Of a stretch of 64,000 nucleotides of DNA, positions 35,911 through 47,866 are shown piece by piece. The DNA is from Siderastrea siderea (taxonomy: Eukaryota > Cnidaria > Anthozoa > Scleractinia > Rhizangiidae), in NCBI GenBank assembly GCA_964030785.1, contig OZ034968.1, positions 23,636,686-23,700,685 of the forward strand, given 5' to 3'. Made by a program: the position numbers and the translations under genes. Every line of letters begins with the position of its first letter. Within the stretch, counting starts at the first letter, position 1. Below the pieces are notes generated by a model that was not told the DNA's origin, searched no databases, and worked only from the letters and a program-made list of their open reading frames with translations.

Positions 35911-36260
35911 TTGACTTCATTCACAGAATTTGGGACAAACAGCCCCAAATACAGCCGTCTGGTTGCTAATACGCTGTTAAATGTTTCCCGTAAAAAGTTG
36001 TATAAGTTTGCTTGTACAAGCTGTAATTCCTGCTATATTGGCGAAACTAGCCGTCACGGCTATCTACACGTGTTCGTGAGCATTCAGGGACAGTTTATGA
36101 ACACTTAGAACAGTCTGTAGAATGCCGGAGGCGGTGATCTCAGTGAAAAATGTTTCACAATATTAGACTACACCACTTAAAAAATTCCAAGTCAAAATTA
36201 AATAAGCCCTGCATATTCACTGCCAAAACCCAGTTTGAACAGACAACTCTATCATGTGAG
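35911..36260 (+). pseudogene. Penelope-like element, GIY-YIG endonuclease fragment
   Basis: The frame reads LYKFACTSCNSCYIGETSRH, then by frameshifts pieces corresponding to a following EHL, EQSVEC and CDLSEKCFTILDY. The C-x2-C, YIGETSR signature is typical of the GIY-YIG domain that follows the reverse transcriptase in Penelope-like elements. Several frameshifts and stops show decay. It ends about where the 36270 element begins. Confidence 0.65.
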
Positions 36261-36269
36261 CTTAAACTT

Positions 36270-36957
36270 AGGGTGCGTTTCTTTGGGAAAATCCAAATCC
36301 GGATTCTTGTATCCAAAAACGGATTTTGCGTTTCTTTACCTAAATCCGAAAATGGATTAATCACGGATTAGTGATCTGAAGAATCCACACTCCGAGTGGA
36401 TACATCAGATCAAATCTAAATCCGGCATTTTTAGGATTCATGATCCGTGCGTTTCTTTGGGGGACGGATCCGAAAATAGTACATCTGTCAAGCGGTCTTC
36501 CATGCAAATTTACTGGTCTCGCCATATTTTCTCTCGATCTTGCGTGACAAAACATTCGATCGTGAAAAAGAAAATTCAGGTGATTATTCCGTTCCGTATA
36601 TTTGAAAAGTTTTCTCCAAAAGTACAGACAGAAGCATTGACACCTCAGGATAACTTCATTTGTGTACCATTTCTGTAATTCAGGGACCAGATTTTGCTAA
36701 GTGTGAACGCAAATAGCGAGTTCACTTGAACTACTGCAGATACTGTCCTTGTTTATAAATTATTTGTATTCCATTCTAGTTGAATTCTAGGGCAGTACGA
36801 GAGAAATATCGTTCTGACATATATATTGCGTGCCTCCAGCCTGTCTTGTCATGACAAAATAATCCTTTTTCGGATTTTGCGTTTCTTTGGTGTCGAAGAA
36901 TCCATATGATCTGGGATCACAAATCCGTTTTCGGATTTTCCCAAAGAAACGCACCCT
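36270..36957. mobile_element. 688-bp TIR element AGGGTGCGTTTCTTTGGG
   Basis: Both ends carry AGGGTGCGTTTCTTTGGG, continuing into 'aaaatccgaaaacgg'. Flanks are TAAACTT (36263-36269) and TAAATTT (36958-36964), a probable 7-8-bp duplication with one mismatch, suggesting hAT mobilisation. A partial internal TIR copy lies at about 36448-36475. No transposase was seen. Confidence 0.75.
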
Positions 36958-36964
36958 TAAATTT

Positions 36965-39118
36965 CTAATCTCGTTCACTTCAATTTTTCTCACTTATTGT
37001 AAAAAAAAGAAGTTCACTTTTGCCATCTTTCTTTTGTTTTCTCTCGCAATTAGTGCCTATAACACCCAAAACATTTGTAAACTGTCATTGTTTTATAGAG
37101 CTCTACAGTGCCTTTCACTTCAACTGAAGAAGACAGTTGTAACGGTTACGAGGGGTGTCAACTCTAACACTTGCTGTTTGAACAGCACTGCACAGTAATG
37201 GGGGTAGCCCCGAAAATCTGGAACAACCTCCCGATTTTGTTATGAAGCTCCCACAAAAATAATAAACGATATCAAAAATTACAGTTGGAAAAAGAGACGG
37301 AGAAGGAGACAAAAAGGTGGTCCGTCTCTCCTCAGTATCAACAACCCACCTTATCTTTTCGTCCGCTTCCACATTTCGCCGATGTTACGCAGCTTACATT
37401 TCCTCCGTCTCTTCTAGTCGCTTACTCTTAGAGGTAAGTAGAGGAGACGGCTGAAATTTAGGCCACATTCCTACTAGAATAGACTGTGGGAAGCTAAAAG
37501 AGGAGAGCCAATTGCATTGTGTTTACTGACTGTATTAGCAACGGCCAGCAGTTCTAAACGATGCTGTTGCGAGGAATAGGCCTTCAGAAAATATGGTAAA
37601 CAGATAGCCGCATTGAAAACTAAAATGTCAAAAATTAGTTTCTAAAGATGCTGGTTCGGTGGGTCCGGGAAGGTATCTTTTCAAATTAATAGTAGCTTGA
37701 GTTAAAATAAGGTAAATTGGCCACTGTAAGGAGATTCAAACACTAAGATCTTTGTTTATTGTAAATCTGTAGCACGCTAAGCATGGGCACCAGACAGGAA
37801 AATGTAAGCAAAATACATGAAATGTCATTTTCTGTTTTCTCCGATTGTTTCAGGGCCTTCAAAATGGATATTAATTGTCGCAGAGCGTTATAGGAAACAA
37901 ATCTTATCTGCCCAATTACCGAGCTGCTGTTTCCTCTTCAAAAATGCTACCTGACTTAATTTCGTGTTATATACGACATAAAACAAAAGGAATTAATTTT
38001 CCTATGTTATAAAGGTTAGGTTTTGAGATGACATACAGGCAAACATTTTTCCACAGTTAAACCCGAATTTCTGAGGCGGTTGTTATCTTCCGAACTGGTA
38101 TTCTAGAGAAATAACTGGTTAATTGGATACCCCTGCCTGACTCAAGGTTCGGCGTGTGTTTTGTGCACATCTTTGTTTCGAGAGACCAAGGCCGAAGACA
38201 GAATAAATTTCTTCAGGATGTTTGTTTTCTTTGATCGGGGTCAGGTGTAAACACCTGTAAGCCGTGTAAACTTGAAGCAAATAGACGGGTCCATTTTGCA
38301 CGCGCTGCTTCTCTTAGTCAAAAGGTTGGCATATTTCATAATTTTGGAACTGGAATGAAATCGGTATTTTTCAGTTAGCTTTGTCGAGACTAAAATAGCA
38401 ATCGTTCTATTGTCATTTTGACGCTGGTGATAAATAGCATTCAAAGTTTAGTGCTTCAACTTAGTGAGTTTGCGACGTGTATGCCTAGGGGAGGCTCCCC
38501 TATTAAAAAAAAAGGAAAGAAAATTTTACAAGGTATCCTTAAGAGGGGCCAGCATCTCGTTTTGTGGGCATAGTTATGTCTCCAGTAGTATTTTTCCCGG
38601 ATTCTACCTTAAAAAGGGCGAAAATAATTCTGGCTATTTCAGATTGTTAGTGCCTCAGTGATTACCTAATGGAAAAGTGCTCACAAAGCGAAGCCGATTT
38701 CTAAAAGGTATCTCTGTATTATCTTTCACGGACACCTAGGCGTCAGCATTTAAATTATCCCTCAAGGGCAGATTGAAACTATTGTTTAATATTTTTCACT
38801 ACTTAAACTTAAAAATAACCGGCCCTGATCTAAACCAATTTCACAGTGGCCGACCCTGATTTTTCAACGTTGCTTACAGTAAGCAGGGTAAAGAAGGCAT
38901 ATAGCACAGAGAAGAATAACTTTTATCTCCTTAAAATGACCCACCTGTGAGCAGATTTGGGAGGTACAGTCATTGTCTTAAGCCGCAGTTTAAGTTAGAC
39001 CTTGTTTAAATAACCGGCCCAAAAAGGTTAAGATTCCTGTATCGTCAGATTAATTCATGAGCGACAGAACCGAGTAGAATATCCTGTTGTGCACCGTTGA
39101 TGTGTACAGTTTAACCCA
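36965..39118. other. Non-coding stretch
   Basis: Phrase 'taaattggccactgtaa' at 37711-37727 matches the Penelope-like end at 35360-35376, so a trace of a second copy may be here. No gene was recognised. 38500-38880 shares short phrases with 60900-61400. Confidence 0.4.
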
Positions 39119-39127
39119 AGTTGACAT

Positions 39128-39310
39128 CGGTGAGGGTAAAAGGCGGAATGAGTTTGCGGAATGGCATGTGGCATGACTTGCGGAATGGCATAATTATACT
39201 TGCGGAATGGCATAATTATGCCGAATGTAATTTTTTAAAAATAAATTATACTAAAAAAGCGCGCCAATTTTTTAAGAGAAGCCGCATTGTTAAATACCGC
39301 GGGCTCAAAC
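39128..39310. repeat. Left TIR of the MULE, 183 bp
   Basis: Starts CGGTGAGGGTAAAAGGCGG and contains the tandem unit ACTTGCGGAATGGCATAATT twice, against once in the right TIR. The last part reads in the frame of the first transposase exon. Confidence 0.95.
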
Positions 39311-42300
39311 CATCAAGAACTGAGCAGCGTGGACGAAGAAACTTCAAGCAGTAGCGGTGAGTGATTTACATTTATATCTTACTTTATCCCTGCCATCCTG
39401 AGTAATATATAAGCATGAACAGCATATTTTTCGTGTTTGAGTGGTAGTTTATTTATTTTTATTGTTTCCGATTCCTAACGTGAGCAAATTTATGCAAATT
39501 AAAACGTAAATTAAAAATGCAAATTGAAAATGTAGATGAGAACGTGTAAATATGATATGTTATAAATGTGCGTGAGTTTAAGTCTTACTAGACCTGTCCG
39601 ATATTTTTATTTCAGACGAGGAGCAGACGCTGTTGAAGTGTCCATTTGAGAGGTAAAAGGCTAAAACTTTCATAAATGTTAAGGGAATTGTTTAACAGTT
39701 AAGGCCTGCAAATGTCCTTTAAGAGTCCATGTGGTCGAGTAGGATGACAAACGGGGCACTTCTTTTGTACTGAGACTGGGGTTTTGTTTTCCCTTATTGG
39801 CTGTTTGGCATGTCTAGGACCTTGGTTTAAAACTTGGAACCACTATAGTGTCATTTGATGCGTTTTTAAAAGTGAATTGAAAGACGAGGAATGTTTTAAG
39901 TGTCTTGTACTTTTTCTCGTTTTGACCTGTGTGTTGCCACATTATTTTGGTCTAGTTTGTGACATTTTTGGTGTTTTAGTATTCGTTTAGACTTGCCAAA
40001 GGGTCGAGCACAGAATTTCTTTTCGAAAAATAAAAAGTGGAAGACTTTTGCCAAAGTCTAGTTTTCTTAGCATTTTAGTGCCAATGAATATCGTAAAGTT
40101 CCGTGTCAAGAAGCCGCACCTTTTCCGAAAAAATTAAGTCAAAACTCGGGGTCCCGTTTACTGAAACATACACATATAAGCTTAAGAAATGAAAACATGT
40201 TGCTGTTTACTGCCTTTTCTATTTGTTTGCAATGCTGTTGGCAGTGACGCTTGCAGCCGGTCATTTCGACGCATATCTTTCTGGCTTTCTGTCAATGTAC
40301 AAAAACTTGCGCGCGAGGCAAATTACCGCCTTATTTGTATTGTGATGCCCAGACTCCTCTCTACATTTCAAGGCTTGGCTACTAAGCATTGAAACAATCT
40401 TGAGAAAATCGTACAGAAAGCATCGCAAGTTTGAGATATCGTGAACTCAATTTAAAAAGGAGGTTATGACAAGTGAGGTTCGCTACCTCAAGACTTAACT
40501 CATGATAACACTCCCCATGTTATTTTGGAAATCAAACTCTTTCAACCTAATCAGAATCTTCCAACCTAATTTTATACAAAAGTAGGGGATAATTTCTGTA
40601 GTACACTTAAATTTGTTTGTTTGGTTTTTTATTCCATTGTAGTCCCAGTGCTTCTCCAGTAAAAAAGAAGTAAGTAGCCATTCTCTCTTTGTATTATTCA
40701 ATTTGAAAACGGTAAAGGTACTTTTTATGGAAGTCCGGCTGATGAGAAATTAACTAGTCATCACAGTTGTACATGCATTAATCTGTAGAAACCTGCATAC
40801 TTTTACATCAGACATGTCAGTATATGCTCAAACGGAAAAAATGCATTTGTGGTGTGTGTGCCAAGCTCAAGCTATGTTATCTGGTGTTATCACATACTTA
40901 AACAAGGAGAGAGATTGTATTCAGATATTAATCTGCTTATTTTACTTCTTCAGACAAAGATATCAAGATGTGGTTTATATTAAAACAGAAGTGGTGGTAA
41001 GTTTGAAATTGTTTATTTCTATAGCTGTTTCCAACCATTGCATTTCAAGGACCGCTCAAAGAGAAGTTCATTTAATGGTTAATTCCATTTTGTTAAAGTT
41101 TATGTCTTTATCCATTTTACCACTTTTGAAGTATCAAAATTAGACAGACTATTTTGGTATACCTGGTGTGCATAATTTAGTTTAAATGGTATCCAAAACA
41201 TATAATAAACAATAAACATTTTCTCACCAGTTGTCCTCAAAAAAATCAATAGTCTGTTATTTAGTTATAATATTCCTTTCTTTTTTATAGAAATCCTCTA
41301 CCAGCTTTGAAGAACAGAAGAGAGATGAAGAAAGAAATGCAAGGTGTGTTAAAGAATATCATGTGGGAGTTTGTTGGGTATTTTGTTCTAAGTTGTTCTT
41401 TGGTTCCTTAGGGTCAAAAATTAAAGTTGATGATTATAATATAATGTTTCATTTGTTTCAAACAGGACTTAATTTAATGTATAAAAAATAACATTTTTGT
41501 CGTACAGTAGATTACAAATGTCACAGATCCTTCTGGGTATTACAACCAAAAGTACTAAATCAAAGCTGTGCTCTTAGAATCATCTTGGGTGCCCAAAGGC
41601 TCTTATGCAAGAAGTCTTGGGTGCCCAGCTCTAAAAGCTTTCATGGTAGCAAAATTATACATTCAAGTCACCCGGCAAAGACAAAAGTAAGTTGGCTGTG
41701 GCACAGGGGCACTGCTTGAGCACAGCTCTGTTAAATATATGGGTGGGGAAGGGGGTGTGTGCTCCCTCATCTTAGAAATTTTTTCGGTCTTGCACAACAA
41801 GTTAAATTGTGTACAAGTTATCTGCTTACTTGTATCTTATCCTCATTACTTATTTATCTCAATCTATATTATTCTTTTATCTCACAGTGTCAAAAGCTTA
41901 TCACAGAAACAAGGGCATGACATTATTGACCTGTGTAGCTCATCCAGTGATGATGAAAATCCACCTGTCCAGTTTCTTAGCCTGTCTTTAGATGATGTAA
42001 AACATGTGGAATCACATACACAGAGTAGTTCCTCCTCATCTGATGAAGGAATAGAGTATTACGATGGAAATTTAGCACTGCCTATTTTCAAAAGTGGGTT
42101 GAAAGGGAACTCTTTATCAGTTGTTGATATCACACAGCACCTGCTCTTTACAGATTGTGATGACGTTGTTTGTTCTACGATTCCAACCAACATTCAAGAT
42201 GATGTAGTATTCCTGGTGGATAACACATCATTTGAAGATGTGGATGATCTGAAATCTGATGACCTTGGAGTTTGGAGAGCCAATAAAGTAGCCTCTGACC

Positions 42301-44921
42301 ATTTTCATGTCTATGGGTGAGTGGAAATTAGCCAATGTGTTGTTTACATTGTTTTTTCTCTAAATAGATTATATTGAAATGGGTGACATATGCCGTAAAC
42401 ACACATACCCACCCACAATCATACACCCAGAAGAATGCTAAGCATGTGGTGAAGAACTTACATCCTATATCCAAGAAAATCCAATCTATTAACTCTCCAT
42501 TGCAAAAAAAAACTTATGGTAGCTACATGTTTTGATGAACTAAGTTCTTACAGAAGATTTGGAGACATTCAAGATTGTGAAATCAACTTAAACAAACAAA
42601 TTTTTCATGTCTTCAATATACCGGTAAAATTAATATTGTCAAGTTTAAACACTAATGTGAAATGTTAAGTTTGTACAGAACCATGCGACCTAATTTTATT
42701 TTTTTCCACTCATAAATTAAATGTGCACAATGTTATTTAACCTGACCTCTTACTGTTTGTTTGATTCTTTGTTTGTTTTCAGGAGCTCCATCCTGAGAAG
42801 TACAAAGGAAGATTATGACAGTAGAAAGAGTGGGTGCAATGTGCTGAAGAGGAAGTACTACTACCATAAGAGTTGTCCAGATTTCAGAAAAAGGATTGAC
42901 TCCATTTTAGGTACTGCAAATGATGCTTTTTGAGAACTATTTAAAGCAAACTAACCTAATTCTCTGACATAATGAGCTGTGTTGCTTTCCATCATAGTAA
43001 TGGTCATTTACTATATTGATGAGGTTACCACTTAGTTTTGGTTGAGTTCAATAAGTTTTAATGTATTATATATACAATGTTTCAAATTTAAATAATTATA
43101 ATATTATTTCGTCAGAAAGTTGAGAAGTATTATGTCTCTTAAGCTGGATGTCACTTGTTTCTTGTTAGAATATTATTATGTTAACACTGATAATCAGCTC
43201 TTCATGAAAGAAAGAGAGTATCAGTGAGGTCCCATGGAGGATGCTATAACAAAAATATGTTGTCTTTTATACAGATGCTGATGGACAGATATTTAAACAT
43301 ATCATGGTGCAGTACTGGTTTCTTGGTGACAAACATGAAGTGAAATCTGTGCCCCATGGAAATGCCAAGAAAAACAAAATTCCATTTCAAAGAACAAGAG
43401 AAAGCACCAAAGACAAATTGCGGGCAGCAACAACAACAATGGAACCCAAACGAGCATACAACCAAACCAAAGTGGCTATTGGTAAAACCTCTGACTTGTC
43501 ATCAGTTGCAGCTGCACCGAGGGACCCAATGCAAGCCAAAAACTTTCGGAAAATTTCCAGTAAACCATCTAAGTCCATACAGAGTGATAAGAGTGATAAT
43601 CACAACCACTGTGATCCTCTTTTTGCTGTTCTGCTGCAATGCAAAGAGCAGCAAGGTGATTTGAACACTGCATTTGTTCAAGAGGTTCGTTGTGCTCCAG
43701 AACCAGAGGTTGTGTGTGCCACACAACAACAACTTACAGACGTAGGACGTTTCTGTTGTGATCCTCAGCATTTCACTGTCCTAGGGGTGGGCCCCTCATT
43801 TAATGTGGGCAAGTTCTGCTACACCCTAACTACCTACAGACATCTCATGGTTGTTGACAAAGTAACAGGAAAAACCCAGTTATGATTGGACCTGTGCTTT
43901 TTCACATGAGAAAACTAGAGTCCTCATACAAGCTTCTGGCCTCAACAATGGTGAACTTGAATCCAAACCTGTCAGGATTATTATCATTTGGAACAGATGG
44001 AGAGCTCAATATTGGAAAGGCATTTTCTGATCAATTTATATTCGCAGCACATATGAGATGTAAAAAACATTTAGAAGACAACATAGACTCTGCAATGGTA
44101 TGCATTGGTATTCCAACAAAGATTAGAAGACAAATCCTTCTAGATGTATTTGGTGGACGTGAAGGTGACACACAGTATTTTGGCTTTGTTGATGCAATCA
44201 GTGCCTCTGAATTTGATGACAAACTTGTTCTTGTTGAGCAGAAATGGGCTGAATACCATCCCCTGGGCTTGACGTTTGCAGAATGGTTTAGACGCAATTC
44301 AGTGGGAGTGATGAAAGACAGCATGTTGCGTCCTTTGAGGGAACAATGCCAGCTTGGTTCACCACCTGATTTCTTCTATAACAATGGCAATGAGTCTATG
44401 AACAAGCTGTACCAAAAGTGGTGTAAGGAGTCCTCAGGTGAAAGGCAGCTGGATATGAGCAAGGCTACTGGAGAGATGAGAGCTCTAGTTGCACAGCGCC
44501 AAATGGATGTAGAAGATGCCATCTTTGGGGTGGGTCCATACAAGGTTATCCCAGAGTTCCAGCACCTTGCAGTAGACCCAACAGTGTTTAGAAGTATGTC
44601 AAAGGAACAACGTTTAGCTGTCATAAAACGGTTTAACAAGGTAACTGTGACCCATTTGATACTTACTTACCACATGCCCCATTCTCTTCATCCCCTTGTT
44701 TTTATCCAGAAGATCAAGTAAAGTCCCCCAACCCAATCCCCTTTGTAGAGTTGACTCTGCTTCAATGTTCATTTACTATTATTAAAGGAGTGCCAAATTA
44801 ACTCCCCCCAATCCTCCTACTATAAATTAGGGAAGTGGAAGTTTTTGGGTCCTGAGTTTTGCCTCCATTCGATCATCCCCATCATTTACAAACCGGAGTA
44901 CCCCTCCTGGGATATTATACA

Positions 44922-45114
44922 TGTACAGTTACATTGTAACTCTCGTTATAGTCAACATGCTCTGGGCGTCGTTTAGTGTCCGTTGTAGCGCGAGTCCGTA
45001 ATAGCGGGATTCATTTCCAGTTAAACCTCTTTCGCCGGGGATCTGGATTTATTTTGTCCATAATAGCGAGTGTCCACACTAGCGGGGTGTCCGCAAGGCG
45101 AGAGTTGACTGTAT
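44922..45114. mobile_element. MITE 'CAGTCAACTCTC' family, second copy
   Basis: Right end GCGAGAGTTGACTGTA with internal 'gtccgtaatagcgg', as in 23493-23660; the left end is degenerate (ACAGTTACATTGTAACTCTCG). It lies in the last intron of the MULE transposase gene. Confidence 0.6.
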
Positions 45115-45649
45115 ATGTAACAGGTGAAATTCCGGGGGGGACTCCCATATGAAAGTGATGGGGATGCTCTTTCTTTCGTAGCCGTTTTAAAATATTAACA
45201 GGTACTTTGTATGAGAAGAAAAATGCTGTTTACCGTTTTCAAATATCTCCTTAATTTCCAGAGATATTCAAGTTTTTAAAATATGCAAATTAGCAAATTA
45301 ATGATGTCATAGACTCAACAAAATTAATAGCATTGATATTTGCTAGCGATGATGCTTTACATGCATGATCTGGCAAGCATATGAATGGATTAGGTAAATG
45401 TCTTGGCCAGGTTTCATTTTTCCGAAATTAAAAATTTTAAAATATTAAAACAAATTGGTAGGGACTGGAAAAGAGTGAGTTGCCATGGTAATATAATTTT
45501 ATTATAACTGTCAGTTTGTCACCTGTAGAACTATTAGTCTGTCAAGTATTATTGGTCTCTGCGGAAAAATGACCAAGATAACTCAATGTCTGAACTTGAC
45601 ATAAATTGGGTTGAGTAGATGACACCAATGATCAGTCCCCTAATTTTAA

Positions 45650-46338
45650 AGTGCCTATGAAATGAAAACCAAGTTGAACTCATATGAAAGGCCTTTCAAA
45701 ATGAAGAAAGACAGTGTTTTCCTTTTCCTGATGTCTTTTCTCGTTCCAGAGATATTAACGATTTTGTATTATGCAAATTAGATAACTGATGATGTCATAA
45801 GTTTGACAGTAATTGGTGTAAAAACACAAAATCAGTAGTATCACTGAAAATATTAAAGCAAAGTAATTGAAACTTGGCACCAGTATTGTACCCTAAGAAA
45901 TACACCACATATTGCATATTTTGGTGTTGCTATGGCAACACTATTGGTTCCAGATCTCTTTCATGCAGATATGGCAATCCCGTGTTTTGATCCATTCCAA
46001 ACCTCATCTCCCATCTTTAGGGTCATTTGGGTATCTAGCGCAATGAGCACATTGCTACTTGCTACATTGCACATTTACTTCTCCCTGTAAAGCCATAAAT
46101 CGTGATATTTATATATGTACCATGTGGTGTCTTTCTAAGGGTACAATACTGGTGCCAAGTTTCAATTACTTTGCTCTGGTATTTACAGAGATAATACTGA
46201 TTTTGTGTTTTACACCAATTACTGTCAAACTTATGACGTCATCAGTTGTCTAATTTGCATAATACAAAATCGTTAATATCTCTGGAACGAGAAAAGCCTT
46301 TCATATGAGCTCAACTTCTTTTTCATTTCATAGGCACT
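45650..46338. mobile_element. 689-bp fold-back element flanked by TTAA, in a MULE intron
   Basis: Arms begin AGTGCCTATGAAATGAAAA and stay complementary for about 260 bp, with phrases such as 'tatgcaaatta' and 'gatgtcataagttt'. TTAA lies directly outside (45646-45649, 46339-46342). It sits in the transposase intron 44641-46477. A diverged relative of the arm lies at about 45225-45340. Confidence 0.85.
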
Positions 46339-47866
46339 TTAAGCTGAAATATCTCTGGAACTAAAATAAAAAAAACTGCAAGGGGTGAAAATTTGATCAT
46401 AGTAGCACTTTAAATTTGACCTGTATGGTACTTAACAGCAATTACATGTATTATTCTGTTCGCTGTTATTTTAACAGGCCAGTTTAAGTGATGCTTGCCG
46501 TAAGGAAGGCAACTATAGTATCCTTCCAGCAGCTGATGAGAGTCAACCCAATCATGCCCGCATTTCCGTCTCAGCAACCGAGAGTGGCGTAAGAAGTGCT
46601 GTGCCTTTAGAGGAGCTCAAACTTATCTGGACCAAAGCTGTCGACTTGTTAAGCTCCCCTGATGATTCCATTGTGCCTTGCCCTGGTTTCCAATCGGGGT
46701 TTGCTGTTGCAAGTGCTCAAGATCCAGCTAAGACACACATTGTCATCCCACTGGCAAGTGGAGAGGTGAGATGCCGTGGCTGTCCACAGTATGATCGGCT
46801 ATCAATTTGCTCTCACACTGTAGCAGTTGCTGAAACGAAGTTCATCCTTTGGAAATTTTTGGCTTGGTATACCAAAAACAGGGATAAACCTAACTTCTCT
46901 CAAGCAGCAAATCAAGGCATGCCAGATGGCAGAGGGAAAAAAGGGGAGAGAGCTCCTAGGAAGCAAGGGTCAAAAAAGCAAGGTCAAAATCCACTACCTA
47001 CAGATTTTGTTGATCGCCTTCATACTGCCACTGCAAACACTGTCCAACCAAGATCGGCCATGGTGCAATCAGCATCCATCATGCCCCCAGCTGTACAACC
47101 TGTGGTGTCTGCAGCAATGCCTTTGGCAGCTATGCAATCCACAGACCTGACCATTCAGCCAGCAACAGCCAGGCAGGCAGTGCCTTCAGCAGCAGCAACC
47201 AGACAGGAAGTGCCTTCATCAGCAACAGCTAGACAGGCAGTGCAGGCACTGCCTTCAACAGCTATGTATTGCATGCAACCAACAGCTATGCAACCACTAT
47301 CAGCACTGCCTATAGCAGCCAGCCAACTAGCAACAGCCGGGCAGTTGTTGCCACTGATGCCTTCAACAGCCATGCCATCTACCAGGTCAGCAATGCCCAT
47401 GACAGTCACTCAACAACCAACAGCTGGGCAGTCTGCGGTCTACCAGTCACTACACACCTCAACATGCACACAGCCTCTCCAGGGATACAACAGTACCCAG
47501 ACACATCATGGTACTCCATTCAGTATACAGCCCTTTCACAATGGCAATCCATTCCTTTTGATTTTCCAACATGGGAACATTAAGAGGTGTACAGGCTGTG
47601 GTGGATTGATTGAAAAAAATTCACCAAAGAATTTGGTACTCCAGCATATGGAGAGATACCAGTGCCCAACTGGTAACCCTTTTGAGCCCGTAAAGTACAC
47701 TATCAACAAAGAAAGAGCTTTTTATTACCATGCAAGAAAAGCTTGCTTATTAAACAGGCACCCCTACTTCAACACCTCTATGGTAGATGTGTCAGTGGTG
47801 CAGAATGCTCTCCGTGAGCAGCATAAGCTTCAGCTCGTTTTAGAGTTGGACTTATTTTTGGAATGA

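Larger units (their letters stand above)
39245..47866 (+). pseudogene. MULE transposase gene, DDE and SWIM, frameshifted
   Basis: Exons (phases agree throughout): to 39356, 39616-39652, 40643-40669, 40954-40996, 41291-41343, 41888-42316, 42783-42910, 43275-44640, 46478-47866, all GT-AG. The N-terminus is acidic and Ser-rich (DEETSSSSDEEQ; SSSSSSDEG). Exons 7-8 hold a basic segment with GCNVLKRKYYYHKSCP. The DDE region includes VLGVGPSFNVGKF, LSFGTDGE, MRCKKHLEDNI and NNGNESMN. The SWIM-like finger is CRGC-x8-CSH in exon 9. An Ala/Met/Gln/Pro-rich linker follows, then a second metal-binding-like tail CTGCGG...LQHMERYQC. Defects: a one-base loss in the A-run at 43870-43874 shifts the frame, and the first expected catalytic Asp is Gly (GGC 43790-43792). 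No in-frame AUG precedes the first exon, which opens after TAA at 39242. Inferred role: cut-and-paste transposition. Confidence 0.88.

Noticed and set aside
39121..39354. 77-codon frame starting in the target duplication of the MULE
   Set aside because: It crosses the TIR border in a different frame from the transposase exon.
41739..41887. Extended 5' part of the 41739-42320 frame as coding
   Set aside because: A clear acceptor (tctcacag) at 41887 and phase agreement with the preceding exon place it in an intron.
47155..47409. Minus-strand frame rich in Ala/Val/Gly
   Set aside because: It is the shadow of the low-complexity linker of the MULE transposase.
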